A DNA stretch of 64,000 nucleotides, taken from the NCBI GenBank assembly GCA_963747535.1, contig CAVVFX010000006.1, forward strand, positions 1,364,001 through 1,428,000, given 5' to 3'. The notes beneath the pieces were generated by a model, which made no database searches, was not told where the DNA came from, and worked only from the letters and a program-made list of their open reading frames with translations. How positions within the stretch are numbered: the first letter of the stretch is position 1; each line of letters begins with the position of its first letter. The position numbers and the translations under genes were made by a program. Source of the stretch: CAVVFX01 sp963747535 (lineage in GTDB: Bacteria; Acidobacteriota; Terriglobia; Bryobacterales; Bryobacteraceae). This document shows, one piece after another, positions 35,292 through 43,639 of the stretch.

Positions 35292-37112
35292 ATGACAAAG
35301 CTTTCCGATTACGTCATGCGCTTTGTCGCAGACCAGGGTGTGAAGCACGTCTTCCTGGTCACGGGTGGCGGAGCTATGCACCTGAACGCTTCGCTGGCGA
35401 AGTGCAAAGCCATCGAGCCCATCTGCAATTCGCACGAGCAGGCCTCCGCGATGGCAGCCGAAAACTATGCCAAATGCGTCAATCATCTAGGTGTGGCCAT
35501 GGTGACCACCGGTCCCGGTGGGACCAACGCCATGACCGGACTTGCGGGTGCGTGGCTCGATTCCACCCCGGTTCTATTCCTCTCCGGACAGGTGAAACGG
35601 CCGGACCGCATGTTTGCCGCCGACGGAACGCCGCTCGGCATGCGCCAACTCGGTGTGCAGGAAGTGGATATCGTCGCGATCGTCAAACCCCTCACTAAGT
35701 ACGCGGTAACGGTGCTGGAACCGAACAGCATCCGCTACCACCTGGAGAAGGCTGTCCATCTGGCTCTCAGTGGGCGCCCCGGTCCGGTGTGGATCGACAT
35801 CCCGCTCGATGTACAGGCGGCGCCGATCGACGAAACTGATTTACCCGCATTCAATGCTGCCGAGGTCCCGCCAACCTTTGACGCATCGAGCCTGGCCGAG
35901 AAGGTCCGCGAAACCATCGACGCCCTCAACCGGTCTGAACGCCCGCTGATTTTCATCGGCAACGGTGTGCGGCTGGCGCGGGCGGAGGACGATCTCCGCA
36001 AGCTCTTCTCGCTGCTCCAGATTCCGGTGGAGGCCACCTGGTGCGCCGCCGACATCATCTCTTCGGAAGACCCGCTGTTCGTCGGGCGTCCGGGCTCACT
36101 CGCTTCGCGGGGGGCTAACTTCGCGCTGCAAAACTGTGATTTCCTGCTGAGCATCGGGGCGCGACTGGACTTCGCCATCACCGGCTATGCGCCCGAAAAA
36201 CTGGCGCGCGCCGCGCATAAGGTGATGGTGGATATCGATGCGGCCGAGATTGCCAAGCTGGCGCCCTATATCCATACCCCCATTTGCGCCGATGCCGGCG
36301 CTTTTCTGCGCGAAATGTTGCGCCAGATCGGCTCCGTCAAAGCGAACGATCGTGCTCCATGGAAGGAGCGGTGCGCGGATTGGAAGACGCGCTACCCGGT
36401 GGTGTTGGACGAACACCGCAAGAGCGATGGCCTAGTTAGTATTTTCCATCTGGCCGAGATCATCGGACAGGAGACTTCGCCCGATGACCTGATGATTTCC
36501 GGTAACTCGGGAAGTGGAATTGAAATCTTCCTGTTTGCTTGTCCCACGCGCACCGGTCAGCGCATTTTCCATACTGCCGGATTGGGCGCCATGGGCTGCG
36601 CGCTTCCCAACAGCATCGGGGTTTGCCTGGCGGGCGGACGAAAACGAACGATTTGCGTGGATGGCGATGGCGGCTTCATGTTCAACATTCAGGAACTGGC
36701 AACGGTCCGCCATCTGAACCTGCCGATCAAATTCTTCATTCTGAATAACGACGGATACGCATCCATTCGCGCTTCCCAAGCCAACTTCTTCGGATCCGCG
36801 ATGTTGGGTTGCGATGAGAGTACCGGACTGCTGATTCCCGATCTGTGCAAAGTCGCGACTTCGTTTGGCCTCATGGCTGCCAGGATTACCAGCCAGGAAA
36901 ATCTGCGTGAACAGGTAAGGGCGGTCTTAAATACTCCCGGCCCAGTGGTTTGCGACGTGAAGGTCATACCCGATGAAGTCCGGGGGCCGCGCCTTTCTTC
37001 CATGCAGCGTCCGGACGGCTCCATGGTTTCGAAGCCGCTCGAAGACCTCTGGCCCTTCCTCCCGCGAGAGGAGTTCCTGGCCAACATGATTATCCCGCCG
37101 CTGGAGGAATAG
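35292..37112 (+). CDS. Thiamine-diphosphate enzyme of the acetolactate synthase type, possibly YerE-like
   Basis: A 606-residue ThDP enzyme. The N-terminal domain has the catalytic Glu in NSHEQASAMAAENYA and TTGPGGTNAMTGLAGAW. The central domain resembles the FAD or nucleotide-binding middle domain, and the C-terminal ThDP motif is GDGGFMFNIQELATV with NNDGYAS. In a sugar locus that begins with rfbFGH, the best parallel is YerE, which transfers a two-carbon unit from pyruvate to the C4 ketone of a CDP-3,6-dideoxyhexulose in yersiniose synthesis. Ordinary IlvB is less likely, because no ilvN or ilvC is near. Its real donor and acceptor are unproven. Confidence 0.75.
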   Translation: MTKLSDYVMRFVADQGVKHVFLVTGGGAMHLNASLAKCKAIEPICNSHEQASAMAAENYAKCVNHLGVAMVTTGPGGTNAMTGLAGAWLDSTPVLFLSGQVKRPDRMFAADGTPLGMRQLGVQEVDIVAIVKPLTKYAVTVLEPNSIRYHLEKAVHLALSGRPGPVWIDIPLDVQAAPIDETDLPAFNAAEVPPTFDASSLAEKVRETIDALNRSERPLIFIGNGVRLARAEDDLRKLFSLLQIPVEATWCAADIISSEDPLFVGRPGSLASRGANFALQNCDFLLSIGARLDFAITGYAPEKLARAAHKVMVDIDAAEIAKLAPYIHTPICADAGAFLREMLRQIGSVKANDRAPWKERCADWKTRYPVVLDEHRKSDGLVSIFHLAEIIGQETSPDDLMISGNSGSGIEIFLFACPTRTGQRIFHTAGLGAMGCALPNSIGVCLAGGRKRTICVDGDGGFMFNIQELATVRHLNLPIKFFILNNDGYASIRASQANFFGSAMLGCDESTGLLIPDLCKVATSFGLMAARITSQENLREQVRAVLNTPGPVVCDVKVIPDEVRGPRLSSMQRPDGSMVSKPLEDLWPFLPREEFLANMIIPPLEE

Positions 37113-38014
37113 TGTTAGAGCATGACTTGCAGACGGACAGACTCAAGTCTGTCCCACAAGAAGGAAGGGATAGGCTGAACTCTGTGTTGCGAGGATTGTT
37201 GGGGATCATGCAGGGGCGGTTGCTGCCTCCAATGGAGGGAAGGTTCCAGGCGTTTCCGCGGGGATGCTGGGCGGAGGAGTTCCCAAGTGCCGCTGCCGCA
37301 GGTTTGGGAGCGATTGAATGGATCTACGACAGCTACGGCGTAGGAGCCAACCCCATCGAGAACGATGCGGGAATCGAGAGCGTCCTCGAACTCTCGCGCT
37401 TCCACCAGATTGCCGTGCGTTCGATCTGTGCCGATTACTTCATGGATTTCACCTTCGTACGCGCCACCGATGCCGAAAGAACGGAACGTGTCGCGCACCT
37501 CGTCTGGCTGCTGGGGCGGGGAAGGCGTCTGGGGGTAACCCGCATTGTCCTACCGTTCGTCGATAGTTCGGCCATTCGGGATGAGGAGGACCGGGGCGCG
37601 GTGATCGACACTCTGGAGCGGGCGTTGCCTGCGGCGGAGGCGGCGGGGATCGAATTACATCTGGAGACCTCTCTCGCGCCGCAAGAATTCGCGGCACTCT
37701 TGGCACGCATCCCTCATCCATACCTGAAGGCCAATTACGATTCCGGCAACAGCTCGTCCCTGGGTTATCGTCCAGCCGAAGAGTTTGCCGCATATGGCGA
37801 TCGGTTCGGCAGCGTGCATATCAAGGATCGTATTTTACACGGCAGCACCGTGCCACTAGGGCAAGGCGATGCTGACCTGGACGCGGTGTTTGCCGGTCTC
37901 CGCCATCTCAACTACTCTGGTGATTTCATTCTCCAGGTTGCACGTGGGGCGCCCGGCGACGAGGTTGCGTGGGCGCAACAGAACCGCGCCTACGTCGAGA
38001 GATATTTGGTCTAA
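37112..38014 (+). CDS. TIM-barrel sugar-phosphate isomerase/epimerase-like protein
   Basis: A 300-residue xylose-isomerase-like TIM barrel. It shows LLGIMQGRLLPP, LGAIEWIYDSYG, a metal-ligand Glu in IELHLETSL, NYDSGNSSSLGY and SVHIKDRIL. The start is uncertain. The GTG at 37112 overlaps the preceding stop and has GGAGG four bases before it, but residues 8-24 from this start are encoded by a dispersed hairpin repeat. A GTG at 37184 (VLRGLLGIMQGR) would skip the repeat. It belongs to the nonulosonate/branched sugar operon and its substrate is unknown. Confidence 0.75.
   Translation: MLEHDLQTDRLKSVPQEGRDRLNSVLRGLLGIMQGRLLPPMEGRFQAFPRGCWAEEFPSAAAAGLGAIEWIYDSYGVGANPIENDAGIESVLELSRFHQIAVRSICADYFMDFTFVRATDAERTERVAHLVWLLGRGRRLGVTRIVLPFVDSSAIRDEEDRGAVIDTLERALPAAEAAGIELHLETSLAPQEFAALLARIPHPYLKANYDSGNSSSLGYRPAEEFAAYGDRFGSVHIKDRILHGSTVPLGQGDADLDAVFAGLRHLNYSGDFILQVARGAPGDEVAWAQQNRAYVERYLV
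37129..37162. repeat. Perfect hairpin repeat at the 5' end of the isomerase gene
   Basis: GGACAGACTCAAGTCTGTCC (37135-37154) is an 8-base perfect stem with a TCAA loop, followed by CACAAG. Related arms are at 3755-3770, 12358-12373 and, inverted, 22814-22835. Here it lies inside an open frame and is read through as TDRLKSVPQ. Confidence 0.8.
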
Positions 38015-38016
38015 AA

Positions 38017-38787
38017 ATGGACCTTGGACTGAGGGACAAAGTGGTTTTTGTTGCCGGCGCTTCCCGTGGTATCGGCAAGGGCATCGCTGCTGTCTTTCTG
38101 GACGAGGGAGCCCGAGTAGTCATTTCCGGGCGCGATGCTGCCACGTTGGCGGCTTCGGATGCGGAGCTTGCCGAAGGCCGCCGCGACCGGGTTACGACCT
38201 TCGCCGGCGATTTGTCTCAGCTTTCTATTGTGCACGAAGCCCATCGGCAGGTAACTGCTGGTTGGGGCGCGGTGGACACGCTCATCTGCAACATCGGAAG
38301 CGGGGCCGCTAAGAATGGCTGGCAGCTCACCGCTGCGGATTGGGAGCCTGTCTTCCAGATCAATCTATGGGCCACCGTGCGGCTGGTCGAGGTTTTCCTG
38401 CCTCAGATGGTGGAAGCGCAACGGGGCAGCATCATCTTCATCAGCTCGATCGCGGGACTCGAAAGTTTGGGCGCTCCAATTCCCTATGGCACGGCGAAGG
38501 CGGCGCTGGAGCACTACAAGAAAGACCTTGCGCGACGCGTGGGCCGGTCCGGAGTCCGCGTGAATACCGTGGCGCCAGGGAATATTCTCTTTCCAGGGGG
38601 GACCTGGCAGCGCAAACTGGATGCAGATCAGCCCGGCGTTTCAGCGATGATTGCCGCCGAGGTGCCGCTGGGCCGTTTCGGTGTACCCGAGGAAATCGGA
38701 TCGGTCGCGGCATTTCTGGCGTCTGACCGCGCGGCCTTCATCACGGGTGCTTGTATAGTGGCGGACGGAGGGCAAACCAGAGCATGA
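38017..38787 (+). CDS. Short-chain dehydrogenase/reductase 1
   Basis: A 256-residue classical SDR. Cofactor motif GASRGIGKG, NIG in place of the usual NAG, catalytic serine in FISSIAG and Tyr-Lys in YGTAKAALEHYKK. The C-terminus INF-like end is GACIVADGG. It starts two bases after the isomerase stop, and its own stop overlaps the next start as ATGA. It is one of three consecutive SDRs that probably act on one nonulosonate or deoxysugar precursor. Specificity is unknown. Confidence 0.85.
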   Translation: MDLGLRDKVVFVAGASRGIGKGIAAVFLDEGARVVISGRDAATLAASDAELAEGRRDRVTTFAGDLSQLSIVHEAHRQVTAGWGAVDTLICNIGSGAAKNGWQLTAADWEPVFQINLWATVRLVEVFLPQMVEAQRGSIIFISSIAGLESLGAPIPYGTAKAALEHYKKDLARRVGRSGVRVNTVAPGNILFPGGTWQRKLDADQPGVSAMIAAEVPLGRFGVPEEIGSVAAFLASDRAAFITGACIVADGGQTRA

Positions 38788-39614
38788 CAGATCTGTTCGA
38801 TCTTTCGGGCCGCGTTGCGGCCATCACGGGCGGCGCTGGGCTGCTGGGTATGCAGCACGCAGAGGTGATTGCAGCTCATGGCGGCATCCCTGTATTGATC
38901 GATCTGGCCTGTGCTCAGGAAAAGGCGGCGGATCTGGCAAGGCGGCACAATGTCCCTGCGATGGCTTGGCAGTGCAACGTCACGCAGCCCGAAAGCGTGC
39001 GCGAAATGCTGCAAGAGATCCTGGCGCGCTTCGGACGGCTGGACATTCTCATCAACAACGCGGCCAATAACCCCAAGATGGAGAGTTCCTCTGACGTGAA
39101 TTTCTCCCGGCTGGAGAACTTCCCAATCGAGCAGTGGAATGCCGATCTGGCCGTCGGATTGACTGGCGCTCATCTCTGCAGCCAGACGTTGGGGACATAC
39201 ATGGCCCAGGCATTTCACGAGTGCGGACGCCGCGGAGTCATCCTGAATGTCGCATCGGATCTAGCCATCATAGGGCCCGACCAGCGCATCTACCGGCAGC
39301 CTGGGTTGCCCGAACATCTGCAGCCTGCTAAGCCCGTGACTTACTCTGTGGTCAAGAGCGGTCTCGTGGGCCTAACCCGATATCTGGCGACTTACTGGGC
39401 CAAGGACGGCGTGCGCGTCAATGCCGTTTCCCCGGGGGGTGTCTATAACGGCCAGCCCGAAGCGTTCATCGAGAAACTTACGAATCTGATTCCCATGGGG
39501 CGCATGGCACGGCTGGATGAGTATCAGGGCACCGTGCTCTTTCTCGTTTCCGATGCCTCTTCGTATATGACCGGCCACAACCTGGTGGTCGACGGGGGAC
39601 GGACAACATGGTGA
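38784..39614 (+). CDS. Short-chain dehydrogenase/reductase 2
   Basis: A 276-residue classical SDR with GGAGLLGMQHAEV, DILINNAANNP, catalytic VASDLAII (Ser) and YSVVKSGLVGLTRY, and C-terminal SYMTGHNLVVDGG. The insertion around PDQRIYRQPGLPE is typical of PtmA-like enzymes found in flagellin or LPS legionaminate-type loci (resemblance by eye). The stop overlaps the next gene by seven bases. Confidence 0.85.
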   Translation: MTDLFDLSGRVAAITGGAGLLGMQHAEVIAAHGGIPVLIDLACAQEKAADLARRHNVPAMAWQCNVTQPESVREMLQEILARFGRLDILINNAANNPKMESSSDVNFSRLENFPIEQWNADLAVGLTGAHLCSQTLGTYMAQAFHECGRRGVILNVASDLAIIGPDQRIYRQPGLPEHLQPAKPVTYSVVKSGLVGLTRYLATYWAKDGVRVNAVSPGGVYNGQPEAFIEKLTNLIPMGRMARLDEYQGTVLFLVSDASSYMTGHNLVVDGGRTTW

Positions 39615-40462
39615 ACCAGAAAGGCGACTACGCATCCGGCTTACTGTTCTCTCTCGAAGAAAAGAAAGTGTTGCTCACGGGGGCCAGTGGATTCCTGGGA
39701 CGCACCATGTTGCGGGCGCTGCTCGATAACGGAGCCACGGTGCTCGCATTAGGGGGTTCGGAGCGTGTCGAAAATCAGGTTCCTCCGTTGAACGAGGAAT
39801 ATGGTTCAGGACGCGTTGTTGCTTACCGCGTGGACCTGCACGACATTCCGGCGGTCGAAGAAGCTCTGGCACAGCTCAATCAGGAACACCCGGTGGTGGA
39901 TGTAGTTGTGAATAACGCGCACGAACTGGGCCCCCGCACTGGCTTCAATGTCCCTGAAGGTCAACTGCAGGACGCGACCTTCGATGGCTGGATGCGCAAC
40001 CTGACGGCAGGCGTATACTGGGCGGCACTGACTACGCAGCGGATCGGGTTGGGCATGCGGAATCGCGGCAAGGGCAGCATCGTTAATATCTCCACGATGT
40101 ATGCCGTCATCGCTCCAAGTCCGCAGCTTTATGCCGGCACGGATTTCATCAACCCGCCTGGATATAGCGCGTCCAAAGCGGCTCTGCTGGCGTTTACCCG
40201 ATACACTGCGTCTTTTTGGGGACCTTATGGCGTTCGCGCGAATGCCATTCTTCCCGGGCCAATTTCTAATACCGGGCAGGATTCGGACAACAGCGTCGCG
40301 CCGGACGACCCGTTTCTTGACCGGTTGAGGGCACGTACGGTGTTAGGGCGGGTGGGAACTCCCCGCGACCTCGTAGGGGCATTATTGTATCTCGCTTCGG
40401 ACGCGTCTCTGTTCACCACGGGGCAGGCCTTGGTGGTTGATGGAGGGTGGACCATTGTGTAA
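39608..40462 (+). CDS. Short-chain dehydrogenase/reductase 3
   Basis: A 284-residue classical SDR with GASGFLGRTM, VVNNAHELG, ISTMYAVIAPSPQLY and YSASKAALLAFTRY, ending SLFTTGQALVVDGGW. It resembles SDR 2 in length and in the long loop before the catalytic Tyr, so the two may be ancient duplicates. It overlaps SDR 2 by seven bases and is followed one base later by the FkbM gene. Confidence 0.85.
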   Translation: MVNQKGDYASGLLFSLEEKKVLLTGASGFLGRTMLRALLDNGATVLALGGSERVENQVPPLNEEYGSGRVVAYRVDLHDIPAVEEALAQLNQEHPVVDVVVNNAHELGPRTGFNVPEGQLQDATFDGWMRNLTAGVYWAALTTQRIGLGMRNRGKGSIVNISTMYAVIAPSPQLYAGTDFINPPGYSASKAALLAFTRYTASFWGPYGVRANAILPGPISNTGQDSDNSVAPDDPFLDRLRARTVLGRVGTPRDLVGALLYLASDASLFTTGQALVVDGGWTIV

Positions 40463-40463
40463 T

Positions 40464-41630
40464 ATGAGCTTGGAATCCCTTTTGACGGAGTTGCTGGCCG
40501 AGCCGATCGATGCTGCACGGGTGCGCTCGGAGCAGGAATTCGACCGGATCGCCGCTCCGTTTGAAAGCCGTGTCGTGGTGTTCGGTACGGGGCACCTCGG
40601 GAACTGGTCGCTCAGCGGGTTGCGCGATGCCGGAATCGAGCCGCTGGCGTTCTGCGACAACAATTCCCGTTTATGGGGCACGCAGAAGGATGGGGTGTCG
40701 GTGATGTCTCCGGCGGAGGCCGTCGAGCGGTACAAGGACTCGGCGGCATTCGTGGTGGCAATCTATAACTCAGATGCTCCGCGCCGACAGTTGCGTGACC
40801 TGGGTTGCATGCGAATCGTGCCCTATCCCGTGCTGTTCTGGAGGCATTGGCGCACCATGCCAAAGGAGGACCGGCTGGAATTGCCGCATCGTATCCTGGA
40901 ACGTGCGGGCGAGATGGCCGCTGGCTATGAACTGCTCTCGGACGAACGGTCCCGGCGCGAGTTCTGCGCGCAGATTCGTTGGCGCTGCCGGCTGGACTAC
41001 GGCTGCCTGCCGGCTGCCGACGACCCTCGCGAGATGTACTTTGCGGCCGAGGTCTTCAAGCTATTGCCGGAGGAAGTCTTCGTGGATTGCGGCGCATTTG
41101 ACGGCGACAGCATCAGTACATTTCTGGCGGCGTCGGGCGGCCGGTTCGCAAAAATCTACGCCTGGGAAGCGGACGGCGGCAACTGCCGCGCTCTCCGGGA
41201 GTATTGTTCGGGAATGGGGGCGGAGACGGCCGCGAAGGTGGAGATTCTGCCGTACGCCGTGGGCGCGCGGAATGAGAACGTACGGTTCTGCGCCGAGGGG
41301 TCAGTGGGCTCGCGTATGGCGGACTCAGGCGAGACGCAGGAGGTGGAGTGCAGAACCATCGACAGCACGCTGGCGGAGGCGGGTCCGACCCTGATCAAAA
41401 TGGATATCGAGGGCGCTGAACCGGATGCCCTGCGAGGCGCGGTGTGGACGATGGCGCACTGCCGCCCGGTGATGGCTGCCTGTGTGTATCATAAGTGCGA
41501 TCACCTTTGGGAGCTTCCCCAATTGATGAAATCGGCTAATCCGGACTACCGGATTTTTCTACGGCGTTACGCGGAAGATTGCTGGGAAACAGTCTACTAC
41601 GCCGTTCCTCCGGAGCGTTTGCCCGCCTGA
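40464..41630 (+). CDS. Rossmann domain - FkbM-family methyltransferase fusion
   Basis: 388 residues. The N-terminal part (about 30-130) is a Rossmann-like domain with VVVFGTGHLGNWSLSGLRDA and FCDNNSRLWG. The C-terminal part (about 190-380) is an FkbM-type SAM-dependent methyltransferase with EVFVDCGAFDGDSISTF, IYAWEADGGNC, VECRTIDSTL and LIKMDIEGAEPDALRGA. Such proteins O-methylate sugars or polyketides, and here a glycan is the likely substrate. The ATG at 40464 follows the SDR stop by one base. Confidence 0.85.
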   Translation: MSLESLLTELLAEPIDAARVRSEQEFDRIAAPFESRVVVFGTGHLGNWSLSGLRDAGIEPLAFCDNNSRLWGTQKDGVSVMSPAEAVERYKDSAAFVVAIYNSDAPRRQLRDLGCMRIVPYPVLFWRHWRTMPKEDRLELPHRILERAGEMAAGYELLSDERSRREFCAQIRWRCRLDYGCLPAADDPREMYFAAEVFKLLPEEVFVDCGAFDGDSISTFLAASGGRFAKIYAWEADGGNCRALREYCSGMGAETAAKVEILPYAVGARNENVRFCAEGSVGSRMADSGETQEVECRTIDSTLAEAGPTLIKMDIEGAEPDALRGAVWTMAHCRPVMAACVYHKCDHLWELPQLMKSANPDYRIFLRRYAEDCWETVYYAVPPERLPA

Positions 41631-41638
41631 GTCACCCT

Positions 41639-42580
41639 ATGGAACATAGCCAGATACTGGATGCATTCCAATCTCCTCGCACAATCGTCGTTCCCGAGGA
41701 GTTCCTCGAGGTCACTGCCCAGTCTTTAGGGGCATTTTTTGAGCCGATCTGCAAGGTCGACCGGTATAGCAATGCCAAGGATTTTCTGGACTATACCAAG
41801 TCCTTCAAGCGAGCTGAAATCCTCCAACGGTACACGCCGATGGAGTCCCGCAAACTGCTCGAGATCGGTTCAGGATTTGGAACTAACCTGGCGGTCTGGC
41901 TGAAATACTATGGCGTGGATGGCTGGGGCGTGGAGCCCGGCGGCGAAGGCTTCAATCAGGGCTATATCGCGTCCCGCAAACTTCTGGCTGCCAATGGCCT
42001 GGACCCGGACCGCGTGCTCAACACGTCAGGCGAGACCCTCCCGTTCCGAGATGAGAGCTTCGATATCATCTATTCCGCCAATGTTCTGGAGCACACCGAG
42101 AGGCCGCGACAGGTCGTAGCCGAGGCATTGCGCGTTCTGAGACCTGGAGGCCTATTCCATATGGAAATGCCGAACCACCTCTCGTATTTTGAGGGACACT
42201 ACATGGTGGTCATGCCACCCTTGGTCTGGAAGCCAATTCTTCCCTTTTGGATCAAGTGGGTGATCCGCAGGGATCCGTCTTTCACGCGAACCCTGCGGAC
42301 CGAAATCAATCCTAACTGGTGTCGCCGCACAGCGCGAGAGCTGGCTGAGACCTATCCCCTCGAGCTGATCTCGCTCGGCGAGGAGCTGTTTCTGGAACGT
42401 TTGTCCCAGCCCTTCGTCTTCGAAACGCAGATGGTGGAAAGCCATTTGCAGCGGATGATTGGACTGGTCAAGAAGTTGAATGCCGGCAACTGGCTGGGCC
42501 GACTGATCATTGGACTCCAGGGCCATTACCCGATCTACATGACCATCCGCAAAGGGCCCTCGAAGTCCTCTGCTCTTTGA
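41639..42580 (+). CDS. SAM-dependent class I methyltransferase
   Basis: A 313-residue methyltransferase of type 11. SAM motif I LLEIGSGFGTNLAV, acidic motif GWGVEPGGEG, motif around FDIIYSANVLEHTERP and VLRPGGLFHMEMPNH. A hydrophobic segment MVVMPPLVWKPILPFWIKW near the middle may bind membrane or lipid-linked substrate. The ATG at 41639 lies eight bases after the FkbM stop, in the same operon. Confidence 0.82.
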   Translation: MEHSQILDAFQSPRTIVVPEEFLEVTAQSLGAFFEPICKVDRYSNAKDFLDYTKSFKRAEILQRYTPMESRKLLEIGSGFGTNLAVWLKYYGVDGWGVEPGGEGFNQGYIASRKLLAANGLDPDRVLNTSGETLPFRDESFDIIYSANVLEHTERPRQVVAEALRVLRPGGLFHMEMPNHLSYFEGHYMVVMPPLVWKPILPFWIKWVIRRDPSFTRTLRTEINPNWCRRTARELAETYPLELISLGEELFLERLSQPFVFETQMVESHLQRMIGLVKKLNAGNWLGRLIIGLQGHYPIYMTIRKGPSKSSAL

Positions 42581-42591
42581 GGTTTTTCTAA

Positions 42592-43584
42592 ATGCGCAAG
42601 ATTTGCATCATGTCGCCGTGCTACAACGAAGCAGGTAACCTCCGGGAATTGTATACGCGTATTCGCGCGGCGACAGCGCAGATCCCACAGTACGAATTCG
42701 AGATCCTGTTTATCGACAACCGGTCAACCGATGGAACCGTGCAAATCCTTCGCCAACTGGCAGCGGAGGACCCGAAAGTCAAGGTGATCCTGAATGCACG
42801 TAATTTCGGACATATCCGGTCGCCTCATCACGCTTTTCTGCAGGCCACCGGGGACGCTGTAATCGCGATGGTCTCGGATCTGCAAGACCCACCCGAATTG
42901 ATCCCCGAGATGATTCGCCGGTGGGAAGCGGGGGCGTTCATGGTCCTCGGGATGAAGACATCGAGCGCCGAGAACCCGATCATGTACTGGATCCGTACCC
43001 GGTACTACCGGCTGATCAAGCGGCTATCGGAGATGGAAACTCTCGAGCACGTGACCGGTATGGGTCTGTATGACAGAAGAGTAATCGAGATCATCAGATC
43101 GTTCGACGACGCATACCCTTACGCGCGCGGCATGATTTCAGAAATCGGCCTGCCATATTCGACGATCGAGTACCATCAACCGCAGCGTCGCCATGGGTTT
43201 ACGAAGAATAACTTCTACACCCTTTACGACATGGCTATGCTGGGCATAACCAACGTCTCGAAGGTGCCGCTCCGACTGATGACCGCGTTTGGATTTGCGT
43301 GTGCCGTCGTGAGCATTCTGGTCTCGTTAGGCTATCTTATATATAAACTCCTGTTCTGGAATAATTTCTCGGTTGGTATCGCGCCGATCGCGATAGGCTT
43401 GTTCTTTTTTGCTTCGGTCCAACTCGTATTCATCGGGATCCTGGGGGAATACGTGGCCGCGACACATACGCAAGTGATGAAGCGTCCGCTAGTGATCGAG
43501 CAGGAGCGGATTAATTTCGATGAACAGGCTTCGGATGAGGGCGCAGGGCAGGCTCGAACGCCAGCAAAATCGCAGACGTCTTAA
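42592..43584 (+). CDS. GT2-family glycosyltransferase with two C-terminal membrane helices (GtrB/DPM1-like)
   Basis: A 330-residue enzyme. The N-terminal GT-A domain has MSPCYNEAGNLRELYTRI, FIDNRSTDGTVQIL and VSDLQDPPELIPEMI (DxD-type metal site). After KNNFYTLYDM come two membrane helices near residues 235-300. This group transfers a sugar from a nucleotide donor to polyprenyl phosphate on the inner face of the membrane. Its lipid-linked product would be the donor for the GT-C type proteins encoded downstream (inference). Confidence 0.88.
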   Translation: MRKICIMSPCYNEAGNLRELYTRIRAATAQIPQYEFEILFIDNRSTDGTVQILRQLAAEDPKVKVILNARNFGHIRSPHHAFLQATGDAVIAMVSDLQDPPELIPEMIRRWEAGAFMVLGMKTSSAENPIMYWIRTRYYRLIKRLSEMETLEHVTGMGLYDRRVIEIIRSFDDAYPYARGMISEIGLPYSTIEYHQPQRRHGFTKNNFYTLYDMAMLGITNVSKVPLRLMTAFGFACAVVSILVSLGYLIYKLLFWNNFSVGIAPIAIGLFFFASVQLVFIGILGEYVAATHTQVMKRPLVIEQERINFDEQASDEGAGQARTPAKSQTS

Positions 43585-43606
43585 GAAGCGAAAGAAGATA
43601 TAAATC

Positions 43607-43626
43607 CGCAGGCGAAACCGCCTGCG
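43607..43626. repeat. Perfect 8-base hairpin
   Basis: CGCAGGCGAAACCGCCTGCG, a perfect inverted repeat with an AAAC loop, in the 55-base gap between two genes. No T-run follows, so it looks more like a REP-type element than a terminator. Confidence 0.6.
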
Positions 43627-43639
43627 CCACCAGTGCAAG

